From Micrasema longulum (taxonomy: Eukaryota > Arthropoda > Insecta > Trichoptera > Brachycentridae), in contig JAGVSM010003943.1 in the NCBI GenBank assembly GCA_022494885.1, forward strand, positions 124,001 through 188,000: DNA of 64,000 nt. Direction: 5' to 3'. Both the position numbers and the translations under genes were made by a program. The notes below the pieces were generated by a model. That model was not told the DNA's origin and did no database searches. It saw nothing but the letters and a program-made list of their open reading frames with translations. How positions within the stretch are numbered: the first letter of the stretch is position 1; every line of letters starts with the position of its first letter. This document shows, piece after piece, positions 48,075 through 59,629 of this stretch.

Positions 48075-51000
48075 TTATTTACTTATCATGGCAGCCTGTT
48101 TTTTGGCTTTAACAAGATCAACTAATTCCTTGAAACGTTTCATGCAATCTTTCTTTGTACGATTGGGAATACATTCCGCAATACGATCCCAACGTTCCGG
48201 AGTACTAACAGGATATGTTTTAATAGCTTGTTCCAGCAAGCTTTGTTCCATTTTGCTCCAGGGTGATTCTTCCTTTTTCTCATCTCTTTCTACACTTTTC
48301 TTCTTAACTGGTTCGGAATCACCATTCTGCATCTTGGTCTTGGGTTTCTCGGCCACGTGGTTGCCGTTAGTCAAAGGTTTCTTGGTGTCGAAAGACATAG
48401 AAATTCCCATGTCGTCGACAACTGAATTAACGGGCGGTTTCTTCTTTTCTTTTTCAAATTTGTCGAAAGCTTCTTGATTTGCTGCCACTTTGAGGGAACT
48501 CTTAGAGAAATCTGAGCTCTGTAAATCTTTCGCTTTACTTAAAACATCCTTAGCAGAAAAGCGACGGTTGTCTTCGTAAGTACCGTGCTGATTGACAAAA
48601 TTAGCTATAACGTCCCATCTCTGATTAGTTCCCGCTGGGAAGAAGTTGACACTCTTAATAAGTATTTGTACCAGATCCGGAGACCACTTGGGCGGACCTG
48701 ATTCTATAATATCTTTGTGTTTAGAGTCGATTTTCTGTGTTTCTGACAGAGCTTTTCTTTCAGCCTCTAGTTTGGCTTCCGTTTCGTTCATTAGTTTAAT
48801 AAATGTTTCTCTTCCAGCGGTAGGAATTATTTTATTGAGATCCTGTAACTCCACTAATTTTAATGTTTCGCATATCTTTTCAACAGCGGACATGTGTTCC
48901 ACAGTTTCATTCTCATTAGAAATATAGTAATTGTTAGCCTTACAGTGGTCCCTAAAAATTTTGCGTTCCTTCTTCATGTGCTTCTTCAGGATTTCTCTCT
49001 CAGCACGGAGACTATCATTACGAGCTTTCTCTTCTTGGTCAGCGAGCTCCTTGGCTAACTGCGCTTCTTTTAACAGCCTCTCTTCCTCGGCTTTACGTGC
49101 TTGTACCGCATCCTGTAATGAAAGGGATTATTATTAGTTATTTTCATTCATTTTTTTTTGTTTTAATTAGATTTTATAAATTCTAAATATTTTTATGAGT
49201 TTCAAGTTATAAAGAATTTTCTCAATTCCTTACAATCAGAAACATTAATTTTTGTTACTGTATTTTGTTAATATTAACAGTGTCATTTTGGACATAGATA
49301 CTAAAATTCTAGCAGGACTATTTGATTAAATTTAAACTAGACACTGAAAAAATAAAACTGGTTGTGGTACCACGGTAGTCACGACTAGTGTCGCAGACTC
49401 ACAGATCAGAGGTCCAAGGTTTAAATCCCACTCTGTCACAACTTGGTTCTCATTTTCTAAGAGTGAGTTATTTACGACTCGTTGAAAATGGCCCACAAAA
49501 TTGAAATATTTGTGTAAGAATTCAATCATAAAAAAATATAAAAAACATGTAATAAATAAGTACATAGGTACTTTTAAAAAATACCTGGGGGCGTAATTAC
49601 AAACGCTATGTTCATCGGAACATACCGAGATGGTATATTTTACTTTTCTACGATCTGTACCTTTCTTGGTATGGCGAATTTTAATTTACCCACATGTCGA
49701 TACACGTTTTTATTATGTTATCTCCGATGTCATATGATCGAATTAAAGTAATAAATGACACTTAAACTTTACTCCACGTTTAATGCTAAATAAACATTTC
49801 TTGTAATAAGTATTTCTCTTTCGTATTTTAAATGGGCGCTCCAGTGATAAAAATTAAAATAAATCGCAATTAAAGCCAAAAATGCCAAATGATTTTTCTA
49901 TGACATTTGACAGTTCATAAGACGGTATAGTTAACTTTCCCGTCCATCGATATCCATGTACGTATTATAAAACCAGTTCTATCAATATATCGATACATGT
50001 CTTCAAAAAGATTGAAAAAAAAAATAGTTATATTTATTTTTCATAACCTCTAAGGTCGCATGGTCTTAAGCATGCACTGTAATTACCCGGAGTTTTCAAA
50101 CTTCACCGTTTAGAGGCACTGTACAAACTGTCGAAATTTTATCTGACCTCGGTGACATTTTAAAATTTACTTATTTCTCTTTTGTGTTTAAAATAAATTT
50201 AAATAAAAGCAATAATTGCTCAGTGGAACAAAATTTTGTCATTTTTAATGGGTATGTGTAGATGCTTGAGCCCTGGTAGTAGAGCATAGATATCGGTTTT
50301 TTGATGATATAAAAACTGGAATATTGGACCAAAAATGCGATATTCAAAACACCGATATTGACTGCTCTATTACCGGGATTTCGATAACAGATTAGGTTTT
50401 CTTATTTTGTCTGGATTTAAAGTTTCAAACTTCAAATGTAATAATTTGTCATGCCATACGCCATTCCGCTCATTCAACCAATCAGAAAACAGAATGCTGA
50501 TTTTGTTCAACCAAACTCCGTCACTAGCTTCCTAGTTGCTTTACATAACTACTGAGAGCCATGCCCGCCAACAACACGTTGAATATTTTCTTTATTTAGA
50601 TTTTGTGTGTTTTAAGAAAGGTATGTGTTTGCTAGGTTGAATATGTTACTGTCACATTTAAAATATATGTACCTACCTAAACTTAAATTGAAGTTGAAGA
50701 CCTCAAAAATAAACGGTGAATTTAAATAATCAATGTTGATTTACTTTGAAACACTTTTATTTCCAGGATTTCCATCTTTTACAACGATTTTAACCTGAAA
50801 ACTAAATGCGGTGAAGCAAATAAGATAATGATTTTAAGTATTTAGCAAAAATATTTAAATTCCGGGTTTACGATATTTGAAATTGTAATATTGGAAAAAT
50901 ATTAATGGAAAAAACATAATAGGTAATAAAAATATGAGAAAAATGGTCCGATAGTCTACGCTTTACTCGGTACATTCCAATGTACCTACCTCAAACCTTG

Positions 51001-52429
51001 AAGATAAATGATCGGTAGTGTATCATCATGATCGCTCGGGAGAATTTATCTTCAACTATGACGTCCTAATGAAGACATGTCACTTTAGCGCGTAGATTTG
51101 TGTACCGTGGCGTACCCTCGGTACATATTGATGTACCTACCCAAAACTTGAAGCGAGAGGGTCGGTAGCTTATTTTCGTAATTGCTCGATAGAATTTATC
51201 TTCAACTGTGACATCACAGTGTAGGTATGATGTGTTTAACTTCCAATTGTAATCGCGGCCCTGATTATGTTTAATATTTCGTCATGATCGTATAACAATG
51301 ACGCACATCATTTTCTTTCGCACATCCGTCGTTATTCTACGATCACGATGACTTATTTGGAAACACTTTTACATGATTTGTATGAGAAAATAAACCAAAT
51401 TATTTCAAATGATTCAATTTACTTTAGGCGGTCTACAATTCTAAGCTAGTAGGAAGGGCCAACTTTAAAGATTATTATTACAACATTCGAGATTTTGGTA
51501 TTGACTGTACGATGCCGAAGTACATAAGAATAACAAATAACGATGCATTACCTGTCTGGCCTTTTTAACGGCGAGTTTCTTGTCTTTGTCCTCTTGTTTA
51601 AACCTCACGATCCTCGGGTCATTGTTGTATCCGAGGTCCACCAGGGTACGGATTCGTGCCATCTCCTCTTTCTTCCTCTTTCCTCTTACAGCCCGGTTTT
51701 GCTTCTCTATCCACCTTCTCTCCTCTCGGTCTTGCCCCTTTCCTTTTCTTCTTCATCATCGTACGAATACTCCCTCCACGACTCAAAGTCGTACCAGAAA
51801 GAGTAAAACTTTTCGACTTGACTTCTGGGAGTGTTGTCATCGCCTAGTTTAGGAACGGTTTTCTTCTCTGACCAGCGGGAATTCAGCTCGAAATATTTGG
51901 AGAATGTTTTGTAGAAATCTTTTTTCATCTCTGATGAAGACGGGAGGGAATCATCGAACTCGGGGTCCACAGAGTCGTACGAGCGTCGCTTCTGCGGTAT
52001 GCCCAGGATCTCGTAAGCCTTTGTTATACACGTAAAATAGTCATCGTCGTTCCTAACCTCCTCACCTTGGGCTTTCCGTTTATCGGGATGGTGGCGAAGC
52101 ACCTTCTGCCTATAGGCCCGTTTAATGTCTTCTTCCGTCGCTTTGATACGCAAATGTTTCATCCCCAGAACGGCGTAGTGATCTTGTTCCTTCCATTCTT
52201 TGGGGTCGAGGCTACGGAGATATTCTACATCGTCATCGAAAACTGTGTTTTCAACTTTGTCATCTTCCTTTTCGTTTTGCGCGTAACCTTCCTTGCCGTG
52301 ATGTTTGATCGTATGGTATTTTAAGAATGCGGGACCGACACATTCTATACATCGTTTAACGATAGGAAATTTCAAAGCTACTGTTCTACAAGTGTTTTCG
52401 CCGTTCATCACTTCACTCATTTTTAACAC
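48075..52429 (-). CDS. Dnajc2: DNAJC2 / zuotin (MPP11), ribosome-associated J-protein, complete in two exons with an apparent frameshift
   Basis: DNAJC2 pairs with an Hsp70 (HSPA14 in mammals) in the ribosome-associated complex and stimulates Hsp70 action on nascent chains; its SANT domains also link it to chromatin. Exon 1 is 52429-51552 and exon 2 is 49112-48075, joined by a GT/AG intron. The J domain covers about residues 83-153, with HPD at 114-116 (RHHPDKRKA) and [10 protein letters not shown] after it. A zuotin-homology part ([27 protein letters not shown]) follows, then a charged helical stretch, SANT 1 (about 434-490, [15 protein letters not shown]) and SANT 2 (about 577-628, [15 protein letters not shown]). 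Exon 1 as written runs off frame after [10 protein letters not shown] and hits a stop at 51707. The family continuation ([14 protein letters not shown] onward) sits in another frame. One missing base in the C4 run at 51735-51738 would explain this and also restores phase 0 at the splice junction, giving about 638 residues against about 621 in human. The start could also be Met4 or Met8. Confidence 0.93.
49355..49535 (+). mobile_element. SINE family S1 in the DNAJC2 intron
   Basis: TGGTTGTGGTACCACGGTAG, TCGCAGACTCACAGATCAGA, AGGTTTAAATCCCACTC (B box, mutated), ACAACTTGGTTCTCATTTTC and GACTCGTTGAAAATGGCCCA: head and body of S1 in order. Confidence 0.75.
50271..50377. mobile_element. 107-base MITE-like palindrome in the DNAJC2 intron
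   Basis: CCCTGGTAGTAGAGCATAGA, then TATCGGTTTT at one end pairs with AAAACACCGATATTGACTGC, then TCTATTACCGGG at the other. The arms are about 32 bases with a short A/T centre. Confidence 0.6.
50960..51225. repeat. Tandem duplication in the DNAJC2 intron
   Basis: Two related units about 150 bases apart. Each has a CTCGGTACAT-type start, ATGTACCTACC, ACTTGAAG or CTTGAAG, GGTCGGTAG or ATCGGTAG, then GAATTTATCTTCAACT and GTGACATC or ATGACGTC. The units are about 100 bases and roughly three quarters alike. Confidence 0.65.
51735..51738 (-). other. Apparent one-base deletion (frameshift) in DNAJC2 exon 1
   Basis: Upstream of this C run (G run on the coding strand) the frame reads [11 protein letters not shown]. 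Downstream, the family sequence [14 protein letters not shown] is read one base off. Exon 1 is 878 bases, and one extra base makes it 879 (293 codons), matching the phase-0 start of exon 2. No intron borders fit such a small shift. A homopolymer sequencing or assembly error is the simplest reading; an allele with a real loss of function is possible. Confidence 0.8.
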
Positions 52430-53160
52430 TTTGACATAACCTCCACACGTGGTTTTAGACGAATGCCAATGCCCGAATGCCAGATCTAAATACCGCTATT
52501 TAGTACTCGAAAAGGTTATAATACGAATTTTATTATTCCACGATTGCCATTTCAAAATAAATTCATTGTTATTCGCCTGATTGACACATTTAAAACGAAC
52601 AAGCTTTTATTTTCGCCAGGCGGTTATCGACAGGTATTACAAAAAGAACCTTTTCAGAAATTTGATAGTTGTACCAACTTGAAGTTAGGACCATATTGTT
52701 GAATGCTGAATGACATTGACATGTTTAACAGCTGCTGTACGATTGTTGCAAGAAGTGTTCATTTATTATTTGTAGTAGTAAAGAATGAAAAATACAAGAA
52801 AAAATTAAATACTTAAATTTTTATTACTTAAAACTTTAAAGAATATAGTTCTTTGTTTTGTATGTTATATTGAACACAACGTTGATTTTTATTCGCGCAG
52901 TTTATCCAAGTTGGCCAACATAAATATTATGAATATAGACAATGACTTAGTTAGGCTAGTGATAAATAAGATCTTACCTTTCAGACAATATTTTGGGGTA
53001 AGAAGTACATAAATAATAATCACGAATAAAAATGATTTTTCCGCGTCTTTGAGAAACTTTGCCACCATAAAAACTAAATTTTTCCTCTTTAGTACTATCC
53101 CACGTATTTTTCACATGAATTTTTATTCCACATTTCGGATGGACACAAATACGTTTCTGA
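52430..53160. other. DNAJC2 5' side and intergenic DNA
   Basis: No other frame is supported. The first 200 bases should contain the DNAJC2 5' UTR and promoter, but no core promoter element stands out. Confidence 0.4.
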
Positions 53161-53164
53161 TATA

Positions 53165-53920
53165 ATAAATATCTTACAAGAACATTTAGGGATGACTAAG
53201 GTCAGCGCGAGGTGGGTTCCAAGAATGCTGACGCCTTTTCAGAAGGAACGACGGGTTCAGTTTTCAAAAGAAAATTTCGACCTATTTGATGAAAGCGGCG
53301 AAGCTTTTTGCCTCAAATAGTGACGGGTAATGACACCTGGATTCACCATTGAGATCCGGAAACAACTCAAGAGTCAATGCAGTGGAAACATAAGGGTTCT
53401 CCGCCGCCCAAGAAATTCCGGACTCAACCGTCCGCCGGGAAGATTATGGCGACTATATTCTGGGATAATGAAGGTTTTCTCTTGATGATTACCTTCCCCA
53501 CAAGGAGACGATCACGGGGGCCTATTACGCTGGTGTTTTGCAAAAACTGAAGGCGGCAACACTGGAGAAGCGACAGGGAAAGTCAAGTTGCGGGGTGCTC
53601 CTTCTTCATGATAATAACCCCACCCCGTACACAAGTCACGCATTGCTCGGCCTGCTGTGACTGAATAGGGGTTTATAGAATGAAATCACCCCCCCTACAG
53701 TCCAGACCTGGCCCCCTGTGATTTGTATCTATTTCGACATTTTAATAAAGACCTAAGGGGACGGAGATTTTCGGGGGATGATGAAGACCAGGAGTTGAAT
53801 TTTTTTTCTAACAGTATTAACGCACTCCCTGCGAAGTGGAGTAAATGTATTGCTCTAGAAAATTACATTGAAAAACAATTTTTAAAAATCCGTACGTCTG
53901 TTTCTTCACACCTAGGTAGA
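53165..53920 (+). mobile_element. mariner transposase remnant (second family)
   Basis: The frame gives TKVSARWVPRMLTPFQKERR, then stops, then PHKETITGAYYAGVLQKLKA, EKRQGKSSCGVLLLHDNNP (HDNAP-type catalytic block), and later a worn PDLAP-type part with ALENYIEKQ at the end. Stops and small frameshifts occur throughout. It differs from the mariners at 4.7 and 41.2 kb. Confidence 0.85.
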
Positions 53921-54010
53921 TTACTTTTGAATCTCCCTACGTACATAGCGTACAATCAATTCCATCACCCTTTCCAAACATTTATTTTAACTTTTAAAAC
54001 AGTTTTGTAA

Positions 54011-54540
54011 GGGTTAAATAAATCAAACATAGAATACAAACATGTTTTAATTAATTCATAACAAAATGTAAAAATGTGCTATAGTACAAAATAACAAAAT
54101 TATTAACATTTTGTACACATAATATAACAAAGAATTATGCAAAGTAAACCAGAAATGAATATTTACATACATACATTATTAAACACATACGTTTAAATAA
54201 ATACATATATATGTGATTTAAGGCATCATTATTGCTAAATAATTTAATGGGGTTCTATTAAGATTGTCCATATTCTGTCAACTTGGTAAAATTTGCAAAC
54301 ATTTATTTAAACGAAAACAAAATTTACATAAATACACACGTAATGTAAATGCGTGCTAGTATGATTTTCATGTTTTCAGACAAAGTATATTGTTGGTATT
54401 CTGCGTAAACTGATACAATTGTCAAGATCATACACATATTTTTTTTGTATGAAAATGGTTTTCCTTTGAATTATGATCTCATCGCAAATTTGATAGAAAA
54501 ATAATAGTAGCAGTTCATAAGTGCATTTTCCAACCAATGT
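54011..54540. other. AT-rich intergenic DNA, no gene seen
   Basis: Nothing recognised. Confidence 0.4.
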
Positions 54541-54542
54541 TA

Positions 54543-54867
54543 TTAACCTGTCCGGGAGTGAGTTTCTGCCGACAAAACTGTATCTGGGGAGTGAGTTTTT
54601 TTTCATGTTTTTTTTTTACTTTTTATAATTTTATATCATTGTCAATGCTATAAGCAACATATTTTCTTGAATAAAAATAATAAATTATACCAGTAAATAT
54701 GATTTATGTCAAAATTATCGATGTTTTATTTCATGGGTTGTCAACCATCGGTTTTACAAGCCCAAATAATATTTCTGAAAATAATCGGACGTACATGTAC
54801 GCCCATACTCCATTGATGAAAATTTTGTTTGGACGACCATGTACGGCCATACTCCCGGACAGGTTAA
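54543..54867. mobile_element. TTAA-flanked MITE, about 325 bases (family T2)
   Basis: Starts TTAACCTGTCCGGGAGTGAG and ends ATACTCCCGGACAGGTTAA, a 14-base perfect terminal inverted repeat next to TTAA on both sides, as expected of a piggyBac-type non-autonomous element. Inside the right half, ACGTACATGTACGCCCATAC is repeated in altered form (GACCATGTACGGCCATACTC). Confidence 0.8.
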
Positions 54868-56510
54868 AGTAAAATAAAAAGTATTGTTAAAAAGCAACTT
54901 ATTTAATTAAAAAGAGAATCATTAATCATTAATGGGTCAAGAAAACTTAATTATGTTATCAGCGAATTATTAAGATTGCACACTGTTTTATTTTTACCTT
55001 ATTTTAAGAATTGTAAACAAACATCATCTAAATGATATTATTATGTTAAGAAATAGCAAAGTTAATGGGATTTTGCAGAATAATGGAGTTATCTACATTG
55101 GGATAAATATTTAAAATATAATTATGTAAGTTAATTTCTTATTATCATTTTATTTATATACTATTGAGATGTAGTAATGTTTTCTTAGGCCATCTTTGCA
55201 GTGTAGTGGTAACACTCTTGCATGCATGATAGCTTTGGTCAACATTAAAATATTTGTTGAGAGCAGTTTTCATTATATTTTTAATGTTACCCTGGATTGG
55301 TATTTGAATCATAATACTTATATGATACCTTCATATAATACATTTACAATATTAATCTGTAATTGATATTCCAATGTGTGCCCTATGCCAAAAAATATGA
55401 ATGACTCTTTTTTTTTCCTTTTCTGCATATTTTATTTATTTAGGAAACTATGCATACTTTTATATAATATTCCTAAGGAGTTTTGGGACAAGTAGATAGG
55501 TAATGTTTTTTTTTAGTTTCAGAAGTAGGATTCTATGAATCAGGTAAAAATAATAATTATTGTAACAGCATGCAAAAAAATTGGGAGAATTTTCGGGAAA
55601 GTTTTTTAAAACCAATTTATCAAATTAAATTGAAATCATATAAAACATATTATCTAGTGGACTTATGAAATAAAGCATCAATAATTCAATTAGATTTAAA
55701 GGGGACAAAATTCAGAACTATTTTACGAAATAGTGTTAAGGAATACATATTCTTTTCAGTTAAAATTCACACATGCAAAACTAAATTTTCACACATAAAA
55801 CAAATTATGAAAGTAAAAAGTGTTTATTTTGTAGTTCTTTGTTCGACCCTGTTACAATTTAATATGTAAAGGTTTAGTACACTAAAATCTTTCTCTCTCA
55901 TAATTTATAATATAATTATTAAAACAAAACATTGTCGCATTTAACACCGTGTACCCGAGACCCTGGAACCACTAATAATGTCAATTCCTGTGTACAAGAA
56001 TATATCTATGGGTGGGGGGAAACAATCACATAAGTCAACTTTTCAATATTGTTTTGATTTGCTCATCTTGTAGTATGCAACTATGTTCACAGGTTTTCCA
56101 AAACACGTAAGTCAAATAACATTATTAAGGATAATACTTTATTGCACAAAATAAATGTAAAAGTTATTGGCTACAAAAAAGTTTTCTCGGAGAAGAACCT
56201 TTTCTAACTTTATGCCTAAAACAATGTAACATAGAAGAGTTATCACCTAACAATGTATTCCCGATTATTAGCAATAATCCAACTCTTATAAGTATTTTAA
56301 AAAGGACAGTCTTTCAATGTTACATTTGATTCCTATATTGTTTGAGACACAAAAAACTGTCTTCTGAAAAGTAAGGCATTTTGACTTATCTGATTGTTTC
56401 CCCCACCGATAGATAATATTATATTGATAATTTTGACAGATTAGGGAGGTAAATAGAAATATGTAGTCACATTTTAAATATTTTTTACTAAATGCTATTA
56501 AAAATTACCT
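54868..56510. other. AT-rich intergenic DNA, no gene seen
   Basis: No supported gene or repeat. Confidence 0.4.
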
Positions 56511-56516
56511 TTCCAT

Positions 56517-56610
56517 GACATAGAAAAGTCGGTAAGTGGTTATACACAAATATTCAATAACATCCAGTCAAATGTTTTACCACAAAGTCAATGCTTCAAA
56601 TATTTTTTTT
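56517..56610 (+). repeat. Penelope pLTR fragment starting at the hammerhead cleavage position
   Basis: GACATAGAAAAGTCGGTAAG, TGGTTATACACAAATATTCA and CACAAAGTCAATGCTTCAAA match the sequence downstream of the hammerhead-like motif at 14.7 kb. The homology begins at GACATAG, the base after the predicted cleavage (GUA^GAC); the ribozyme core itself is absent. Confidence 0.65.
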
Positions 56611-57355
56611 TAATATGCTGCACATATATAATAATATAAATATCGCAAAGGGTAGTAAATTTTATTTAAACCAGGATATGCAAAGTATTATTATTATATA
56701 TTTAACAATTTTAACATGTACGCAGACACCTTTTTCTCATAGGATGCACTCATTCATATGAGTATATGTCATAACTTTCTTATTTTTTGTAATATTTCAC
56801 TTCCGATTGGACCGTAGTTGATGATTTGAAGTAAATCTTATTCGTCTAACATACTGGGGCACTTTGGTTGCTGACTGTTTTTTATAAGGACAAAATCTCT
56901 CTTCCTACCATATAACTACTTCAGTTTCACTTAGGCTATGGCCGTCTTTTCACTACCAATGTCTTTTGAACTGACGGCCAAAGTTGCTATTTTATAAATA
57001 AGAGACACAATTTTGACGACTACAGCCAGCATAACCGCGAACTTGTTAAGAATGATTTTGATACTACACAAATATAGCCATGTGTAGTTTGAAAGTGAAA
57101 GCATATGTGAATACTATTTTTTGCTATCACAAAGCTTTTAAATACATCACAAAAAAATTTAGCATTAAATCGAAAAAACAATAAATAAATAGTGGATACA
57201 AAGTTGTGCAATAAAACCATTATGAAGCTGGTTAAGAATAATTTTCATTTGCTTATATTACCAAGACTTTTTAAATAAAAATCAAAGATGATTATTTTTT
57301 TTAATAATTTTATTTTGATGATACTTTTTATTAATTTTAGTTTTAATAATACCCT
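56611..57355. other. AT-rich intergenic DNA
   Basis: Nothing recognised before the candidate exon at 57361. Confidence 0.4.
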
Positions 57356-57360
57356 TTCAG

Positions 57361-57550
57361 AATATGAATAGTCTTTTTGGGGTGATATCATGTAGGTTGG
57401 ACTCGTTCCAAGGTTTCGGTTACAAAATAATGGCTTCTGCAACAGCAGCTGAAACGTTGGAAAGATTCCAACTTACGCAGGATCAACCAAAAAAGACCAT
57501 ACGCATAGATAACATTGAAAATAACGCACCTGTTATATTAGATAGATTAG
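57361..57550 (+). CDS. Possible single coding exon of an unrecognised gene
   Basis: A pyrimidine-rich acceptor (ACCCTTTCAG) ends at 57360, followed by an open frame containing MASATAAETLERFQLTQD, then PKKTIRIDNIEN and NAPVILDRL, in codons less AT-biased than the surroundings. A possible but weak donor (G|GTCCCT) stands at 57551; beyond it the frame becomes low-complexity. The start of the open part may be Met at 57364 or Met at 57430. The ending resembles the N-terminal cytosolic leader of SLC22-type transporters (a DRLG-F-like step before the first membrane segment), but that is only a guess. No partner exons were recognised nearby. It may be a real 5' exon of a plus-strand gene running toward tafazzin, or a chance frame. 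Confidence 0.35.
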
Positions 57551-57559
57551 GTCCCTTTG

Positions 57560-59220
57560 TTAGATTATTAATTTATCTATCAATCTATTACACACGAAAT
57601 CATACAGTTATAAAACACAGTGTGAAACGCTAATTCGAAATTATACATTTAAAAGATAATTGACTAAATATTGAAAAACACAACTGTCACACTATTGAAA
57701 CAAATCAACTTAATATATACAAAAACTGATTATTGTAAAAAAAATATTTACATATTTGGTAGATTTAAAACATAATATTAAACACATACATACATACATG
57801 CTTTCATAAATAAATAATAATTAATAATTTTACCTACCTGAATTGAAAAAAAGTAAATCGTTATTTATCTTTATAACTTCGTATTTATATTTGTTTATAA
57901 ACATAAACACTGAAAAAACAATACAAATCATGTTACGATATTAAAACAATTATGTATTTCTATTTATATGCCATTTGGCTAAAAACATAATTTAATTATT
58001 ATCTTTAGAAATAATTTATTAAAAATTGACAACTGATCTGACCAGAATAAAACTAATCTATAAAACAAATTTAATGTGCTTTCACTTTCACTCCGTGCAA
58101 AAAAATAGCAAAAAAAACGGAAAAAATGCTATCAGTAAGAAATTTAAAAAAATACATGCAAGGCTTTGCAACAATTTTCTTTATTTTTGATTGAAAGAGA
58201 GGCAATAGTGTATCTTATAAGAAATTTCTATTATTATAATTTATGTAGAATTGATTAGTATTAGACTAAGCTATTTTTTAGTGGAGAAACAGTGGTAAAC
58301 AAAATAAAAAGATATTAAAATATTTGTGGCGCTTAATTGTGTTGTTTAAAATGTCAAATTAATCCACAGGTTACCACCATTGATTTGTGGATCAATAAAA
58401 AATAAAATAAAAGGCTCAAAAAAGAATAATAATAAAATTTGTCACGTAGCAAATAATATTATAATTGATGTGTGATATGAATTCAAAACATCATTGAAAT
58501 TTTAATGTAATATTTTTACAACAATTAAGCTGAAAATTTAATAGAAATTTATCTTTTCAGGTAAAACAAGTAAGGAATTAGTAAAAAGAATTAAATTTTA
58601 TAAAGCTATACGAAAATAAGTAGCATCACTAATAAAATCCACAATATAAAACGGAGTGTATAAAAATCTGGATGAATGATATAAGATATGAAATTTTTTC
58701 CAGTAAATAATTTAAAAATGAAATACTATAGGTATACATTTGAAATAAAACACGTAAGTTCAAAAAATGGCACAGGGCTTCTAGCTTATACAAAAAAAGT
58801 TGTTTTATAATATTTATACAGGTATAAAAAAAACAATAATAAAATTTAAGATTATAAAAATATACATAAATATTTACAGTAATTTCATTCATAAGTTGAA
58901 ATGGCCGAGTTTGAATGAAATTGACGATATGTATACATTATTAGATTTAGTAATAGTTAATTAATTTATCACTATTTAATTTTATACAAAGTCATATTTG
59001 GACTGAAGAAATAAATTATTCAAATGTTTTTTTTTTATATAATTAACGATATGAATAAACAGTAGTTCATACAACTAATGACAATATTCCATATAATACT
59101 TGTCGAGAGTCTAAAATATAAGAGAGAATGCCAGTCAGAATACACCGCAATAAGCCATACGAGTTGCAAACTCTCTCTGAAGAGGATATGCGGTGGATGA
59201 GCGATTTGATGAATATTTAT
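57560..59220. other. AT-rich region, no gene seen
   Basis: Low-complexity A/T sequence on both strands. If 57361-57550 is a true exon, this is intron. Confidence 0.4.
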
Positions 59221-59224
59221 ATAT

Positions 59225-59625
59225 AAACAGAGTCACCCTCTCGCAGATGCCTCCCCGAAAGGACAACTGCACGTCGGACTGATTATGCGTAGCTAAAATT
59301 GACAAAATCGAAGTCACATAGTCTCATTTTACGCACTCCAAAACTGAAACGATCTTGATTTTTTTAAAGATTTTTTTTGTGTTGGCATGTTTTGCTTTGT
59401 TAAATTTTTTTAATCAAGTTTGTTTACCGTACGTCCGAAGACGGCAGATAAAACTAGGCGCTTTCATTTTTGGATGTTTCTAGCGCCTATAAAAGACAAT
59501 TTATAAAAAACAAAAAATACAATTCGAACACGCAATAGTGTGTAAAATAATCATCGCTCAAGTGCCATAATCCAGGAAGAAAATACATTTGTATGAAGAA
59601 AAGTCAGACCTCGTATTCTCTTAAT
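59225..59625 (-). repeat. Interspersed repeat family U1, reverse copy
   Basis: On the minus strand: GAGGTCTGACTTTTCTTCAT, CTGGATTATGGCACTTG, CAGTTTTGGAGTGCGTAAAA, TACGCATAATCAGTCCGACG, colinear with 31550-32000. Confidence 0.7.
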
Positions 59626-59629
59626 GATC

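Noticed and set aside
48088..49137. Plus-strand Ser/Leu-rich frames
   Set aside because: Shadows of the lysine- and glutamate-rich DNAJC2 exon 2.
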